DNA of 64,000 bases from Streptococcus mitis. GTDB lineage: Bacteria; Bacillota; Bacilli; Lactobacillales; Streptococcaceae. Within the stretch, counting starts at the first letter, position 1. Every line of letters starts with the position of its first letter. A program made the translations under genes and the position numbers. Under the pieces are notes generated by a model, which was not told where the DNA came from, ran no database searches, and saw only the letters and a list, made by a program, of their open reading frames with translations. Of the stretch, positions 38,504 through 48,986 are shown one piece after another. The stretch lies in contig JAGZLW010000006.1 in NCBI GenBank assembly GCA_018364455.1, positions 1 through 64,000 on the forward strand, in the 5' to 3' direction.

Positions 38504-39484
38504 TTATTTTATGTACTTAAAAGGAATCTCACTACCACATAGCCAGTTGTAGACTTGGTCATTGACAAAGACATTCATGGCTTCGTGGGCATACTCAGGC
38601 ATGATGCGATAAGCCTTATCGCAGGTCAGACGGTTGTAAATCGCAAACTGGGTAATAGGATAGCAAACATCGTCGTCCAAGCCCGTAATCATCTTAACCT
38701 CACCTTGGATACGATGAGCGAGATTTTTCACATCGATATAGGCAAGTGTAGCCATGATTTCCTCCTCAGTTTCATGGAAGGGGTCGTGAAACTTGAAATA
38801 ACGAAAAAGTTCGTCGTAAGCCTCGCTAGTATTCCCAATCTCAAGCACTCGTCTGAAGTCTGACAAGAAAGGATAGATGGCAACAGTTTTCTCAATTCGA
38901 GGATTGAGCGCTGCCGCAACCAAGGCTAGAGCCCCTCCTTGCGAGGCACCATAGCTGGAAAGTCGCTTCTCATCCACCTGAGGCAGACTAGCAATAATTT
39001 CAACCAACTGGTAAATGTCCAGATAAACATCCTTATAAAAGAGGTGCTCCCGACCTTCCACAGCACCACGGATGATATGTCCTTTAACTGTATTTCCTAG
39101 AGGAGAGTGCAAGCCGTCTTGTGAGTAACCCGACTGCCCCCGCACATCCATGGAAACAACACCATAACCAGCCACAGTATAGGCCAGCATGTCAGCCCAG
39201 TCCCAACCACGTCCCATATATCCATGAAAATGGAAGATTAGCGGAACCTTCTCCTCACTCTTTGGAAGAACGACGCGTGCATAGACCTTGCCTTCATTGC
39301 TTCCTTCAAATGTTAACTCATAGCACTTGACTTGAGGAATGTGGAAATTTCTTTCCTCCAACTGGTAGACTGGAAGAGTTGAAACTTTTTTCACTTTCTC
39401 ATCCCAGAAAGCATCAAAATCTTCTGGAACCTCATCCCGTCCTTTATAGGTCTTGATTTCTTCTAACAAAGCTGGATTTTTCAT
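38504..39484 (-). CDS. Acetyl xylan esterase / cephalosporin-C deacetylase family protein
   Basis: A cytoplasmic alpha/beta hydrolase of about 326 residues in carbohydrate esterase family 7. The oxyanion region is FHGYMGRGWDW, the DxRGQ motif is DVRGQSGYSQDG, and the nucleophile elbow is SYGASQGGALAL (Ser near 181). The Asp is in GLDDDVCYP, and the His in PEYAHEAMN. These enzymes deacetylate acetylated sugars and often accept cephalosporin C. The start at 39484 follows AAGGAG by six bases; the upstream in-frame ATG is less likely. No signal peptide was seen. Confidence 0.92.
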   Translation of the reverse strand: MKNPALLEEIKTYKGRDEVPEDFDAFWDEKVKKVSTLPVYQLEERNFHIPQVKCYELTFEGSNEGKVYARVVLPKSEEKVPLIFHFHGYMGRGWDWADMLAYTVAGYGVVSMDVRGQSGYSQDGLHSPLGNTVKGHIIRGAVEGREHLFYKDVYLDIYQLVEIIASLPQVDEKRLSSYGASQGGALALVAAALNPRIEKTVAIYPFLSDFRRVLEIGNTSEAYDELFRYFKFHDPFHETEEEIMATLAYIDVKNLAHRIQGEVKMITGLDDDVCYPITQFAIYNRLTCDKAYRIMPEYAHEAMNVFVNDQVYNWLCGSEIPFKYIK

Positions 39485-39661
39485 AACATGCTCCTTCATT
39501 TTTGTAATCGCTACCACAACTGTAGCATATCTAGAAAAGCAATGCAAGAAAGAAGGGTAAATAGAAAGAGATTTTAGATTCTTTACCTTTAGGATAATGG
39601 GCTGAAAGTAGTTTTAGAAACAAAAAAAAGAGCATCTCCGCCCTTTTTCTCCTGTTCAATC

Positions 39662-39724
39662 TTAATTTTTTGCTTCTTTCTTTTGGAAAGTGGTTTGGTA
39701 ATTTACTTTAATCGTTACTGTCAT
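39662..39724 (-). CDS. Possible 20-residue small protein
   Basis: ATG at 39724 starts a 20-codon reading frame (MTVTIKVNYQ, then a Lys-rich end) closed by TAA. GAGGA lies about 8 bases upstream of the ATG, and a -10-like TATACT about 32 bases upstream at 39761-39756. Two TTAAGC repeats flank the -35 area. The product would be basic with an amphipathic beta-like start. No known family is recognised. Confidence 0.4.
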   Translation of the reverse strand: MTVTIKVNYQTTFQKKEAKN

Positions 39725-39805
39725 ATGAGAGTCCTCGTTTCTTTTTGATGACTCTAGTATAAGGGTCAAACCTGAAAGCTAGCTTAAGTTTTCCCTAAAG
39801 AAAGC

Positions 39806-41821
39806 TTAATCTAAATGTTCTTTCTTTTCCAAATGAAGGGCAATCATGCGCCATTCTGGATCCTCTTGCCAGCCTTCTATAGAACTAATATAGCTAGCCA
39901 CTTTTCTGGCTTCTTCTAAAATAGGAAAATCTTCGATAATATCAGCGACTTGGAACTCTGGAAGTCCTGATTGTCTGGTTCCAAAAATCTCACCAGAACC
40001 CCGCATTTTCAAATCTTCCTCCGCAAGGACAAATCCATTGGTCGTTTCTGTCATGATGCGCATACGGTCTTTCCCAGAATCCGTCTTAGGATTAGCAACA
40101 AGAACAGCATAGGACTGCTTGTCCCCCCGACCCACACGACCTCTGAGCTGGTGAAGCTGGCTGAGACCGAAGCGATCGGCATCCATGATGATCATAACGG
40201 TCGCATTAGGAACGTTAACCCCAACCTCAATAACCGTTGTCGAAACTAGAATATCCGTTTTTTGCTCTTTGAACTCCTGCATAATCTGGTCTTTTTCGTC
40301 ACTCTTCATCTTACCATGTAGAAGAGCCACCTCTGCCTTACCAGCAAAATGAGCCGTCAATTCCTCTGATAAGGCAATGGCATTTTTCAAATCCAGAGCT
40401 TCTGATTCTTCAATCAAAGGAGAGATAACATAGGCTTGTGAACCTTTTTGGATTTCCCCCTCTAACCAAGTCAAAACCTGAGGCAGTTGCTCATGTTTGA
40501 TCCAGCGTGTCACAATAGGCTTCCGTCCTGCTGGCATCTGGTCAATAATGGAAACATCCATATCTCCAAAGGCTGTGATGGCCAAGGTTCGTGGTATGGG
40601 TGTCGCTGTCATCATGAGGACATCTGGATTGTCGCCTTTTTCTCTCAGAACACGCCTTTGCCCCACACCAAAACGGTGCTGCTCATCGATGATAATCAAG
40701 CCAAGGCGAGCATAATCCACCCCATCCTGAATCAGAGCGTGGGTTCCGATAATCAAATCAGCCTCACCCTTGGCAATGGTCTCCAAAACTTCCCTCTTTT
40801 CTGCAGCTTTCAAGGACCCTGTCAAGAGAGCGAGTTTTAGGTTTGGGAAGAGACTCTGTAGACTCTCAAAATGTTGCTCTGCGAGAATTTCTGTTGGTAC
40901 CATTAGGGCAGCCTGATAACCAGCTGTCACCGCCGCAAACATGGCCAAGCCAGCGACCACCGTTTTCCCGCTCCCCACATCTCCTTGCAAGAGACGATTC
41001 ATGTGGTAATCCGACTTCATGTCGGTCAAAATTTCCTGCAAACTCTTTTCCTGAGCTTGGGTCAGGGCAAAAGGCAGCCTTTCTTTGACTTCTGTCACTT
41101 TTTCCTGAGACCAATTCAGAACCAGACCACTTCCCTGAACTCTATTTTCAGACTTGAGCGTCTGTAACTGCATTTGGAAATAAAAGAGTTCCTCAAATTT
41201 GATACGGCGAAGAGCCTGCTTGTATTCTGCCAAATCCTTAGGAAAATGCATGGCGCGGACGGCCTGACAACGGGACATGAGTTTGTATTTGTCCAGCAAG
41301 GACTGGGGCAGATTTTCTTCTATCAAGAGATCCAGTCCCTGATCAAAAGCCGTCTTGATAACTTTGACCAGACTTGCCTGACTGATTCCCTGAGCCAGAC
41401 GATAAACAGGTTGGAGGTCATCTTCCACCTGAGCCAGGACCTTCATCCCAGTCAGACTAGCCTTGGCACGGTCCCATTTTCCAAAGACGGCAAGAGTTGC
41501 TCCCAACTCTATCTTATCAGCCAGATAGGGCTGGTTAAAGAAATTCACTGCGAAAACGACTTCTCCCTGCTTGAGGCTAAAACGCAGGCGATTGCGTTTA
41601 AAACCATAATACTGAACACTGGCAGGAGTCACGACTTGACCAGACAGAACCGCCTTTTCACCGTCTTCCAGTTCTAGCACCTGCTTAGTCTTGAAATCTT
41701 CATAACGGAAAGGAAAGTAGAGCAAGAGGTCTTGCAAGTTTTCAATTCCTAGTTTGGCGTATTTCTCTGCTGACTTTGGTCCCACACCAGGTAAGACATG
41801 CAAGGGTTGATGTAGATTCAT
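39806..41821 (-). CDS. recG: ATP-dependent DNA helicase RecG
   Basis: A 671-residue helicase that remodels stalled forks and Holliday junctions. The N-terminal wedge/OB domain covers about 50-160. Walker A is LLQGDVGSGKTVVA near 275, the DEAH-type box is IIIDEQHRFG near 370, and the ATATPIPRTL motif follows near 396. The helicase C region includes DADRFGLSQLHQLRGRVGRG near 540. The C-terminal LPEFQVADI is family-typical. It follows alr by 18 bases. Confidence 0.97.
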   Translation of the reverse strand: MNLHQPLHVLPGVGPKSAEKYAKLGIENLQDLLLYFPFRYEDFKTKQVLELEDGEKAVLSGQVVTPASVQYYGFKRNRLRFSLKQGEVVFAVNFFNQPYLADKIELGATLAVFGKWDRAKASLTGMKVLAQVEDDLQPVYRLAQGISQASLVKVIKTAFDQGLDLLIEENLPQSLLDKYKLMSRCQAVRAMHFPKDLAEYKQALRRIKFEELFYFQMQLQTLKSENRVQGSGLVLNWSQEKVTEVKERLPFALTQAQEKSLQEILTDMKSDYHMNRLLQGDVGSGKTVVAGLAMFAAVTAGYQAALMVPTEILAEQHFESLQSLFPNLKLALLTGSLKAAEKREVLETIAKGEADLIIGTHALIQDGVDYARLGLIIIDEQHRFGVGQRRVLREKGDNPDVLMMTATPIPRTLAITAFGDMDVSIIDQMPAGRKPIVTRWIKHEQLPQVLTWLEGEIQKGSQAYVISPLIEESEALDLKNAIALSEELTAHFAGKAEVALLHGKMKSDEKDQIMQEFKEQKTDILVSTTVIEVGVNVPNATVMIIMDADRFGLSQLHQLRGRVGRGDKQSYAVLVANPKTDSGKDRMRIMTETTNGFVLAEEDLKMRGSGEIFGTRQSGLPEFQVADIIEDFPILEEARKVASYISSIEGWQEDPEWRMIALHLEKKEHLD

Positions 41822-41839
41822 GCTCCACTCCTTTCTTTT

Positions 41840-42943
41840 CTAATAATATTCTCTCGGAATACGGTCGCTGAGGAGACAAACCACTTCATAGTTAATAGTC
41901 CCACGGTAGGTCGCTACCTCAGTAGCTGTAATTTCCTTGTCTCTGTTGGATCCAATCAAGGTTACCTTGGTTCCAAGTGGATAAGGCTTAGGCAGACGAA
42001 TGGTGATCTGGTCCATAGAAACCCGCCCGACGATTGGACAAGCTTGGCCATCTACTAATACAGAAAAATTCTGCATGTCACGTGTCCAACCATCCGCATA
42101 GCCGATTGGCACAGTCGCGATGACTTGCTCGCTATCTGCCTGATAGGTCGCTCCATAGCCCATGCAAGCTCCAGCTGGAACTATCTTGACATGGACCAGA
42201 GCGGACTCCAAATTCAAGGCTGGGGTCAGGTCATAAGGCAAATCCAAAACCTCTCCGCTAGGATTCAGGCCATACATGGCATCTCCCATACGAACCGCAT
42301 TGAAAATAGTCTCTGCATGCCAAAGAGTCGTTGCAGAATTACTAGCATGAACTAGCTCTGGCACTTCCTTCATACTAGCCAAAATAGCTTTAAAGCGTTC
42401 TAACTGCTTATTAAAGTAGATATCTGATGCTTCATCTGCAGTCGCAAAATGGGTAAAAATCCCTTCAACACGAGCACCGTGTTGTTGAAGCAAGTCTTGA
42501 GCTTGCTCAGCCTCACCAGCCTCTCGAAAACCGATCCGTCCCATTCCTGAGTCAATCTTAAGGTGAAGTGTCAATCCAGTTAGGTCTTCTTCCTGATCTA
42601 AGAGTGCTTGAATCCACTCCAGTCCAGCCACTGTCAAGGTAATGTCGTATTCTTTAGCAAGAGAAACAGCTTCGATTTCAGAAATTCCTAAAATGAGAAT
42701 TTTCTTCCTGAGTCCAGCCTGTCTAAGTTCAATAGCCTCATCAATATTGGAAACGCAAAAACCATCTACATCATCTTGAATAGCCGTCGCAACAGCAACA
42801 GCCCCATGACCATAGGCATTGGCCTTAACCACAGCCCATTTGAGCGTTCCTTGAGGGATATGAGCCCCCATTTGCTGAATATTTTGTCGAATAGCTCCCA
42901 GATGAATCAGAGCCTTAGTTGGTCTATGCGGACTAGCTTTCAT
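41840..42943 (-). CDS. alr: Alanine racemase
   Basis: A PLP enzyme of about 367 residues that makes D-Ala for peptidoglycan and teichoic acids. The PLP-lysine motif is [12 protein letters not shown] near residue 35, and the catalytic Tyr region is [11 protein letters not shown] near 260. RIGFREAG is also typical. The ATG at 42943 is preceded by GGAGGAAAATC and overlaps the end of acpS by 11 bases, so the two are coupled. Confidence 0.96.
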   Translation of the reverse strand: MKASPHRPTKALIHLGAIRQNIQQMGAHIPQGTLKWAVVKANAYGHGAVAVATAIQDDVDGFCVSNIDEAIELRQAGLRKKILILGISEIEAVSLAKEYDITLTVAGLEWIQALLDQEEDLTGLTLHLKIDSGMGRIGFREAGEAEQAQDLLQQHGARVEGIFTHFATADEASDIYFNKQLERFKAILASMKEVPELVHASNSATTLWHAETIFNAVRMGDAMYGLNPSGEVLDLPYDLTPALNLESALVHVKIVPAGACMGYGATYQADSEQVIATVPIGYADGWTRDMQNFSVLVDGQACPIVGRVSMDQITIRLPKPYPLGTKVTLIGSNRDKEITATEVATYRGTINYEVVCLLSDRIPREYY

Positions 42944-43295
42944 GATTTTCCTCCAAAATGACACTGGCTGTCACAAACTGATCTGTGTGGCTGATAGACA
43001 GCCAAATCTTTCCTGAAAATGGTGACTGACTAAAATAAGGAGCCCCGCGTTCATTGTTCAAGACTTCCAAATCCTGGAAACCGAGTTTCCCAATACCAGT
43101 TCCCATGGCCTTGGAAAAGGCTTCCTTAGCCGACCAGCGACCAGCCAAATATTCGATTTGCCTGCGCCCTTTAAGACTGTTAAACCGTTCCATTTCCTTA
43201 GCTGTCAGCACGCGCTTAGCAAATCCTTCATGTCGTGTAACTGCGCTTTCTATCGAAGCCAATTCTTCGATGTCAATTCCGTGTCCAACTATCAT
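42933..43295 (-). CDS. acpS: Holo-[acyl-carrier-protein] synthase
   Basis: A 120-residue enzyme that transfers 4'-phosphopantetheine from CoA to acyl carrier protein. [12 protein letters not shown] holds the Mg-binding Asp, and [17 protein letters not shown] holds the second signature. The [15 protein letters not shown] end is typical. The start at 43295 was chosen from family length; an extension through upstream codons would overlap the DAHP synthase region. Ribosome-site strength is weak, which suggests coupling to the upstream gene. Confidence 0.94.
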   Translation of the reverse strand: MIVGHGIDIEELASIESAVTRHEGFAKRVLTAKEMERFNSLKGRRQIEYLAGRWSAKEAFSKAMGTGIGKLGFQDLEVLNNERGAPYFSQSPFSGKIWLSISHTDQFVTASVILEENHES

Positions 43296-43339
43296 TCTCA
43301 TCAAAAGGAGTTGAGATTCCCCAACTCCATCCTTTTCAC

Positions 43340-44371
43340 TTATTTTGTCAAGGTAGCATAGATTTCTTCTACCAAGGCCTCTGTATTTTCCCAACCCAAG
43401 CAAGGATCTGTAATAGAGCAACCAAAGACCTCTGGTTGGTTTTGACGACCGTCTGCTAGGTAGGATTCAATCATAAAGCCTCGAACTGTCTTTTTAATCT
43501 TCTCATTCCAATCACGATTTTGCAAGGTCTGGCGAACAATTCGGATCTGCTCCATATATTGCTTGCCTGAATTATCATGGTTGGTATCAATGAGGATAAA
43601 GGGATTTTCAAGTCCCATGGCTTCATAGCGCTCAATGGCATTTAGCAAGGTTTCATAGTAAAAGTTAGGCTCATTTTTCCCATATTCATTGACTGCACCA
43701 CGCAGGATGACGTGGGCCAAGGGATTTCCTGAAGTCTCAACTTCTTGACCATGGAAGAGGAAGGTCTGTTTGTTCTGAGCGGCATAGATACCGTTAAACA
43801 TGACCCCAAGGTTTCCTGAGGTTGGATTTTTCATCCCCACTGGTGCATCAATCCCTGAGGCTACAAAGCGATGCTCTTGGTCTTCCACAGAACGAGCCCC
43901 CACAGCATGGTAGCTGACCAAATCATCTACCAAGACCAGATTTGACGGATAAAGCATCTCATCTGCCGTTGTCAAACCAGTCTCTGTAATCACGCGGTAG
44001 TGCAACTGGCGCACAGCCTGCAAGCCATTAATAAGGCTTGGAGCCTTGGAAGTATCTGGCTGGTGTACCAAGCCTTTATAGCCGTCTCCGTTGGTGCGTG
44101 GTTTAGCAGTATAAACACGCATAACCATAAAAATCTTGTCCGCCACCTTCTTTTGCAAGGCGGATAAACGGCGGGCATATTCCAAAACAGCCTCTTCATT
44201 GTCAGACGAGCAAGGACCAATCACCAAAAGGATCCGGTCATCTTCTCCTGAAATAATGTCTGCCAATTCTCTATCACGGCGCTCCTTTAGTCGCAAGGCT
44301 TCCGCAGACAATTGGGTTTCTGCCTTGATTGCTTCAATATCGATTTCTTGACCTTTTTCAATAAATGCCAT
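43340..44371 (-). CDS. 3-deoxy-7-phosphoheptulonate (DAHP) synthase, second copy
   Basis: A 343-residue type I-alpha DAHP synthase, the first shikimate-pathway enzyme (PEP plus erythrose-4-phosphate). Motifs: [42 protein letters not shown] and [10 protein letters not shown]. It is a tandem paralogue of the next gene and starts one base after it. The two may differ in feedback control by aromatic amino acids; this cannot be decided from the sequence. Confidence 0.95.
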   Translation of the reverse strand: MAFIEKGQEIDIEAIKAETQLSAEALRLKERRDRELADIISGEDDRILLVIGPCSSDNEEAVLEYARRLSALQKKVADKIFMVMRVYTAKPRTNGDGYKGLVHQPDTSKAPSLINGLQAVRQLHYRVITETGLTTADEMLYPSNLVLVDDLVSYHAVGARSVEDQEHRFVASGIDAPVGMKNPTSGNLGVMFNGIYAAQNKQTFLFHGQEVETSGNPLAHVILRGAVNEYGKNEPNFYYETLLNAIERYEAMGLENPFILIDTNHDNSGKQYMEQIRIVRQTLQNRDWNEKIKKTVRGFMIESYLADGRQNQPEVFGCSITDPCLGWENTEALVEEIYATLTK

Positions 44372-44372
44372 C

Positions 44373-45404
44373 TTATTCTCCTAGCGTTTGGTAGATTTCT
44401 CTGACAAGGACTTCCGTATTTTCCCAGCCAAGGCAAGGGTCTGTGATAGACTTGCCAAATACTTCTGGTTCGTTCTGACGACCGTCTTCTAGATAAGACT
44501 CAATCATAAAGCCACGAACATACTGCTTGATTTTTTCATTCCAATCACGGTTAATCAAGGTCTGGCGGACAATTCGGATTTGGTCCATATATTGCTTACC
44601 AGAATTGTCATGATTGGTGTCGACGATGATAAAAGGATTTTCCAAGCCCATCTTCTCATACTGAGCAATGGTATCCATCAAATTATCATAGTAGTAGTTA
44701 GGAATATTCTTACCATACTCATTGATTGCTCCACGAAGAATGGCATGTGAAAGCGGGTTACCAGTTGTTTCCACTTCTTTTCCTAGGAAAAGGAAGCTTT
44801 GTTTGTTTTGAGCAGCATAAATCCCATTAAACATAACATTGAGATTTCCAGAAGTTGGATTTTTAAAACCAGTCGCAAAATCTGCCCCACTTGCCACAAA
44901 GCGGTGTTGCTGGTCTTCAACCGAACGAGCACCAACCGCCATGTAAGAAATCAAATCATCCACAAGCGGAAGATTTTCAGGATAAAGCATTTCATCAGCT
45001 GTTGTCATGCCTGTTTCTGTGATAACACGATAGTGAAGATGGCGAACAGCTTTGATTCCGTTGATAAGACTAGGCGCTTCTGTCGCATTAGGTTGGTGAA
45101 TCAAGCCCTTGTAACCATCTCCGTTAGTACGAGGTTTGGCTGTATAAACACGCATGACCATAAAGATACGGTCTGCCACTTCTTCTTGCAAAGCTGCCAA
45201 ACGCTTAGCGTACTCAAGGACAGCTTCTTCATTATCAGATGAGCATGGCCCGATTACCAAGAGAATCCGCTGGTCTTCTCCACGTATAATGGCTTCTAGC
45301 TCTTTATCACGCTGTGATTTTCTCTCCAAAGCTTGGCCTTCTAATTTTGATAAGGCACGAACTTCTTCAATATTAATTTTAGGACTTTTTGCTGTAAATA
45401 CCAT
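44373..45404 (-). CDS. 3-deoxy-7-phosphoheptulonate (DAHP) synthase, first copy
   Basis: A 343-residue paralogue with the same motifs ([39 protein letters not shown]). By eye, roughly three quarters of residues match its neighbour; differences cluster at the N-terminus and around the allosteric region. Being first in the operon, it directly follows a hairpin after secA. Both copies look intact, as known in pneumococci. Confidence 0.95.
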   Translation of the reverse strand: MVFTAKSPKINIEEVRALSKLEGQALERKSQRDKELEAIIRGEDQRILLVIGPCSSDNEEAVLEYAKRLAALQEEVADRIFMVMRVYTAKPRTNGDGYKGLIHQPNATEAPSLINGIKAVRHLHYRVITETGMTTADEMLYPENLPLVDDLISYMAVGARSVEDQQHRFVASGADFATGFKNPTSGNLNVMFNGIYAAQNKQSFLFLGKEVETTGNPLSHAILRGAINEYGKNIPNYYYDNLMDTIAQYEKMGLENPFIIVDTNHDNSGKQYMDQIRIVRQTLINRDWNEKIKQYVRGFMIESYLEDGRQNEPEVFGKSITDPCLGWENTEVLVREIYQTLGE

Positions 45405-45427
45405 AACTCATCTCCTTATAAATCAAA

Positions 45428-45466
45428 CGGATACCAAGTAAAAATTTACTTTTCACAAGGTATCCG
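45428..45466 (-). other. Hairpin between secA and the DAHP synthase genes
   Basis: CGGATACC pairs with GGTATCCG, with an inner AAGTAAA / TTTACTT stem. Only a weak T-rich sequence follows on the minus strand. It could be a weak terminator or an attenuator for the aromatic genes; no leader peptide rich in aromatic codons was found. Confidence 0.4.
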
Positions 45467-45484
45467 CCTCTAAACTATCTCATT

Positions 45485-47998
45485 TCATTGTCTTTTACCG
45501 TGACAGTTTTTAAACTTCTTACCAGAACCACATGGGCAAAGTTCATTCCGTCCAATCTGGCTCAAATCCAGATTTTCAGGCATATTTGCTTGGTGGGCAG
45601 CGATATTGCGAGTCGCTGTTGTACTGATATGGTGTTCTGCTTGTGGTCTTTCTTGTTCATGAATTTGAGCTTTCATCATCAAACGTGTCACATCAAACTC
45701 AATCGAACCAATCATGTCATTAAACATACGGAAACCTTCTGCCTGATACTCAACAACAGGGTTGTTCTGAGCATATCCACGAAGTCCAACCGCGTTACGC
45801 AATTGATCGAGGGCATCGATATGATCTGTCCACTTGTTATCTACCACTCGTAGAATCAAAACTTTTTGGAATTCTTTAACTGCTTCTTCATCGCGTAGTT
45901 TTGAAACCTGACTATCGTAAACTTGCAAGGCACGTTGGAAAAGCTCTTCCTTGATGGCCTTATCAGACAAGCCTGACAAGTCTTCCATCGTAATAGAATC
46001 TTCTGGAAGCAAGTTGTACTTAGCAAAGTTCAAAATTGCTTCGAGTTTTTCATCTTGTTTGGCACGCGCATGACCATCAACGACACGACCAATCGTGCGT
46101 TTGATCATAGCCTGAATTTCAGGTGCCAAGTCACGATCTGCAGTGATAACATCGTAACGTTGAGCGTAGATAATCTCACGTTGTTCACGCATGACGTCAT
46201 CGTATTGAAGGACTTGTTTACGGGTATCGTAGTTATTTCCTTCGACACGTTTTTGAGCTGCTTCAACCTGACGTGTCAACATACGAGACTCAATCGCCTC
46301 TTCAGACATATTCAAGCGTTCAAAGATTCCCTTCAAGCGTTCAGAACCAAAACGTTTCATCAAGTCATCTTCAAGAGATAGGTAGAATTGTGACTCACCT
46401 GGGTCTCCTTGACGACCTGAACGTCCACGAAGCTGGTTATCGATACGACGGCTTTCATGGCGTTCTGTACCAATCACACAAAGTCCACCCAATTCGCGAA
46501 CCCCTTCACCAAGCTTGATGTCGGTACCACGACCGGCCATGTTAGTCGCAATGGTAACAGCACCACGTTGACCAGCATTCATGATGATTTGGGCTTCTTT
46601 ATAGTGGTTTTTTGCGTTCAAGACTTCGTGAGGAACGCCAGCTGCGACTAATTTCTTAGAAATGTAGTCACTAGTTTCAACCGCTACTGTACCAACCAAG
46701 ACAGGCTGACCTTTTTGGTAACGAGCCTTAACATCTTCAACAACCGCCTTAAACTTAGCCTCAATACTTGCATAAAGAAGGTCTGAGTGGTCAATACGTT
46801 GAACAGGACGGTTGGTTGGGATTGGAATAACACGAATGTTGTAAATTTCACGGAATTCTTCTTCCTCAGTCTTACCTGTACCCGTCATACCAGACAATTT
46901 CTTGTACATACGGAAAAGGTTTTGGTAGGTGATTGAGGCAGATGTCTTGGTTTCATCCTGAATTGGCACACCTTCTTTAGCTTCAATAGCTTGGTGCAAT
47001 CCATCAGAATAACGACGACCTTCCATGGTACGACCTGTAAATTGGTCAACGATCAAGATTTCTTGTTCTTCGCTCACCACATAGTCAATATCGAGAAGCA
47101 TGATGTAGTTGGCACGAAGGGCGTTATCGATAAAGTGAGTCAAAGCTACGTTTTCGATGTCATAGAGGTTTTCAAGTTTGAAGTAGCTTTCAGCCTTGTC
47201 AATCCCTGAATCAGACAAACCAATAGTCTTAGACTGCACATCGATGATGTAGTCGTCTTTGTCCAAAGATTTTACATAGTGGTCTGCCATGTGATACAAC
47301 TGACTAGTTTCAACCGCATTAGCACCTGATACGATCAAAGGTGTACGCGCCTCGTCAATCAAGATTGAGTCAACCTCATCGACCAAGGCATAGTTAAGCG
47401 GACGTTGTACCATGTTTTCAGCGCGAACAACCATGTTGTCACGAAGGTAGTCAAATCCGATTTCTGAGTTGGTTGAATAAGTGATATCACACTCATAGGC
47501 TTCTTTTTTCTCCATTGGAGATTTGGCAGCCAAGTTGATTCCTACTGACAAACCAAGCCATGAGTACAATTCACCCATCTCAGTCGCGTCACGTTCTGAT
47601 AGGTATTCATTGACCGTAACTACGTGAACCCCTTTACCTGAAAGGGCATTGAGGTATACGGGCATGGTCGCAGTCAAGGTTTTCCCTTCCCCTGTACGCA
47701 TTTCTGGCACGTCACCATGGTGAAGAACGATTCCCCCCATGACCTGAACCTTATATGGGAAGAGGCCTAGGACACGTTTGGCACCCTCACGGACAACCGC
47801 AAATGCTTCATAAAGCAATGAATCCAGTGATTCTCCATTTTGATAACGTTCTTTAAATTCAACTGTTTTTGCTTTTAGTTGGTCATCAGTCAAAGCAGCC
47901 ATTTGGTCTTCGTATTTGAAAACCTTGTCAGCCATCTTTTCCAGACGACGGATTTCTCCTTTATCATTTTCGATAATTGTTTTTAAAATATTAGCCAT
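45485..47998 (-). CDS. secA: Preprotein translocase ATPase SecA
   Basis: An 837-residue motor that pushes preproteins through SecYEG. Walker A is [14 protein letters not shown] near residue 100, and Walker B is [16 protein letters not shown] near 205. Other visible parts are the preprotein-crosslinking region after 230, GRGTDIKLG in the second nucleotide domain, and the C-terminal zinc site [15 protein letters not shown]. This is the housekeeping SecA1 form; the SecA2 of the aSec system is not in the window. Confidence 0.98.
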   Translation of the reverse strand: MANILKTIIENDKGEIRRLEKMADKVFKYEDQMAALTDDQLKAKTVEFKERYQNGESLDSLLYEAFAVVREGAKRVLGLFPYKVQVMGGIVLHHGDVPEMRTGEGKTLTATMPVYLNALSGKGVHVVTVNEYLSERDATEMGELYSWLGLSVGINLAAKSPMEKKEAYECDITYSTNSEIGFDYLRDNMVVRAENMVQRPLNYALVDEVDSILIDEARTPLIVSGANAVETSQLYHMADHYVKSLDKDDYIIDVQSKTIGLSDSGIDKAESYFKLENLYDIENVALTHFIDNALRANYIMLLDIDYVVSEEQEILIVDQFTGRTMEGRRYSDGLHQAIEAKEGVPIQDETKTSASITYQNLFRMYKKLSGMTGTGKTEEEEFREIYNIRVIPIPTNRPVQRIDHSDLLYASIEAKFKAVVEDVKARYQKGQPVLVGTVAVETSDYISKKLVAAGVPHEVLNAKNHYKEAQIIMNAGQRGAVTIATNMAGRGTDIKLGEGVRELGGLCVIGTERHESRRIDNQLRGRSGRQGDPGESQFYLSLEDDLMKRFGSERLKGIFERLNMSEEAIESRMLTRQVEAAQKRVEGNNYDTRKQVLQYDDVMREQREIIYAQRYDVITADRDLAPEIQAMIKRTIGRVVDGHARAKQDEKLEAILNFAKYNLLPEDSITMEDLSGLSDKAIKEELFQRALQVYDSQVSKLRDEEAVKEFQKVLILRVVDNKWTDHIDALDQLRNAVGLRGYAQNNPVVEYQAEGFRMFNDMIGSIEFDVTRLMMKAQIHEQERPQAEHHISTTATRNIAAHQANMPENLDLSQIGRNELCPCGSGKKFKNCHGKRQ

Positions 47999-48043
47999 GT
48001 TTTTCCTTACTTTAAATTCCGAATATTTTAGAATGTTCTTTTA

Positions 48044-48072
48044 ATTTTAGCACAATTACTGATTATTTTCAA
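48044..48072 (-). promoter_or_regulatory. Promoter of secA
   Basis: TTGAAA (48072-48067), a 17-base spacer and TAAAAT (48049-48044) on the minus strand, 46 bases before the ATG. Confidence 0.7.
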
Positions 48073-48096
48073 GGAAGAATCCCCATTTTGAAAAGG

Positions 48097-48127
48097 AAAA
48101 AGAGGCTAGTTTCCAAGCTAACCTCTC
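48097..48127. terminator. Terminator between the small membrane protein gene and secA
   Basis: AGAGGCTAG pairs with CTAACCTCT (one mismatch), then T residues on the minus strand. Confidence 0.7.
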
Positions 48128-48143
48128 TGACTTTTATGATGAT

Positions 48144-48434
48144 TTAATTGCCAACAAAAATCGGCAAAATCGCAAATAGGATAAATAGATTTATCCAAAG
48201 AGAAAAACAGCAGATCAATCCAAAAACAAAGAGACTGACTTTCTTGGACAGCAAGGCCATCAAAATCGACAGAATTCCAAAAACTAGTAAAACTTTCTGC
48301 ATGATTAAGAGATTGATAGATATTCCCAGAACTGGTTTATCCCAAGGAACAAAGAAGAAAGCCAGCCAGATCAGCAGAACTAAACCAATATAGAATTTAG
48401 AATATTGTGTAATAAATGATTTTAGACGTTCCAT
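48144..48434 (-). CDS. Small membrane protein, three predicted helices
   Basis: A 96-residue protein with predicted transmembrane segments at about 14-33, 43-60 and 63-92. The start at 48434 follows GGAGG by six bases; a 13-codon longer version has no such site. No known domain is recognised. It is separated from the next genes by a BOX repeat. Confidence 0.6.
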   Translation of the reverse strand: MERLKSFITQYSKFYIGLVLLIWLAFFFVPWDKPVLGISINLLIMQKVLLVFGILSILMALLSKKVSLFVFGLICCFSLWINLFILFAILPIFVGN

Positions 48435-48463
48435 AAGCAACCTCCTACAAATAGAAAGTAATA

Positions 48464-48573
48464 TAATAATCAATGAAAATCAAAGAGCAAACTAGGAAAC
48501 TAGCCGCAGGCTGTACTTGAGTACGGCAAGGCGATGTTGACGTGGTTTGAATTTGATTTTCGAAGAGTATAAA
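48464..48573. repeat. BOX-type repeat
   Basis: Starts with AATCAATGAAAATCAAAGAG, contains CTAGCCGCAGGCTGTACTTG and GACGTGGTTTGAA, and ends GATTTTCGAAGAGTATAA. It contains the GAGTACGGCAAGGCGA segment of boxC-type sequence that the other two copies lack. Confidence 0.87.
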
Positions 48574-48921
48574 TCAATGCCTTCCACCGTTAGACTCCCC
48601 TAGTTCTCGTCTCAAGCGAAACATGTTTTTGAAAAAGATATAGTCTAACCAGTCACTGCCTAGAGATAAGACTATCAAAAGCAACCAAACACCCCAAGTA
48701 CTAGCATCTGATACATAATTTAGAACAAAAGGGAAAAATAAGAATGAAAAAATTGTCATATCCAAGCTAAACAGAGCTAAAAGGGAAATATAAATCCAGT
48801 AGAAATAGTAGATAATGGGGAAAAACTTACTGTTTCTATCAGCATTATCTATCCAATAAAAAAAGTAAAAGCAAGGAAATAAGAGTATCAAATGAAACCA
48901 ATTAAACGACAGTTTCATCAT
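48574..48921 (-). CDS. Small membrane protein, tandem paralogue 1
   Basis: A 115-residue protein with three or four predicted helices. It shares with the next gene the segments LLFPCFYFF, RNSKFFPI.YYFYWIYI, WG[VI]WLLL and the basic end FRLRRELGES.GG.H, so the two are duplicates. The start at 48921 is preceded by GGAGG. The C-terminal Arg-rich tail is predicted cytoplasmic. No family with a known function is recognised. Confidence 0.65.
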   Translation of the reverse strand: MMKLSFNWFHLILLFPCFYFFYWIDNADRNSKFFPIIYYFYWIYISLLALFSLDMTIFSFLFFPFVLNYVSDASTWGVWLLLIVLSLGSDWLDYIFFKNMFRLRRELGESNGGRH

Positions 48922-48986
48922 CGACACCTCCTCTTTAAAATTGTTTTCTTTAGTTTCATTCTATTAAATGTTCTTACCAATATAAA

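Noticed and set aside
39782..39809. CiaR-type box near recG
   Set aside because: CiaR sites are TTTAAG repeats 5 bases apart; here the TTAAGC copies are about 16 bases apart, so the match is poor.
41174..41677. Plus-strand frame of 167 codons inside recG
   Set aside because: Antisense to a conserved helicase; no ribosome site or promoter.
44799..45242. Plus-strand frame of 147 codons inside the first DAHP synthase gene
   Set aside because: Antisense to a conserved enzyme; the frame is Cys/His/Ile-rich without domain features.
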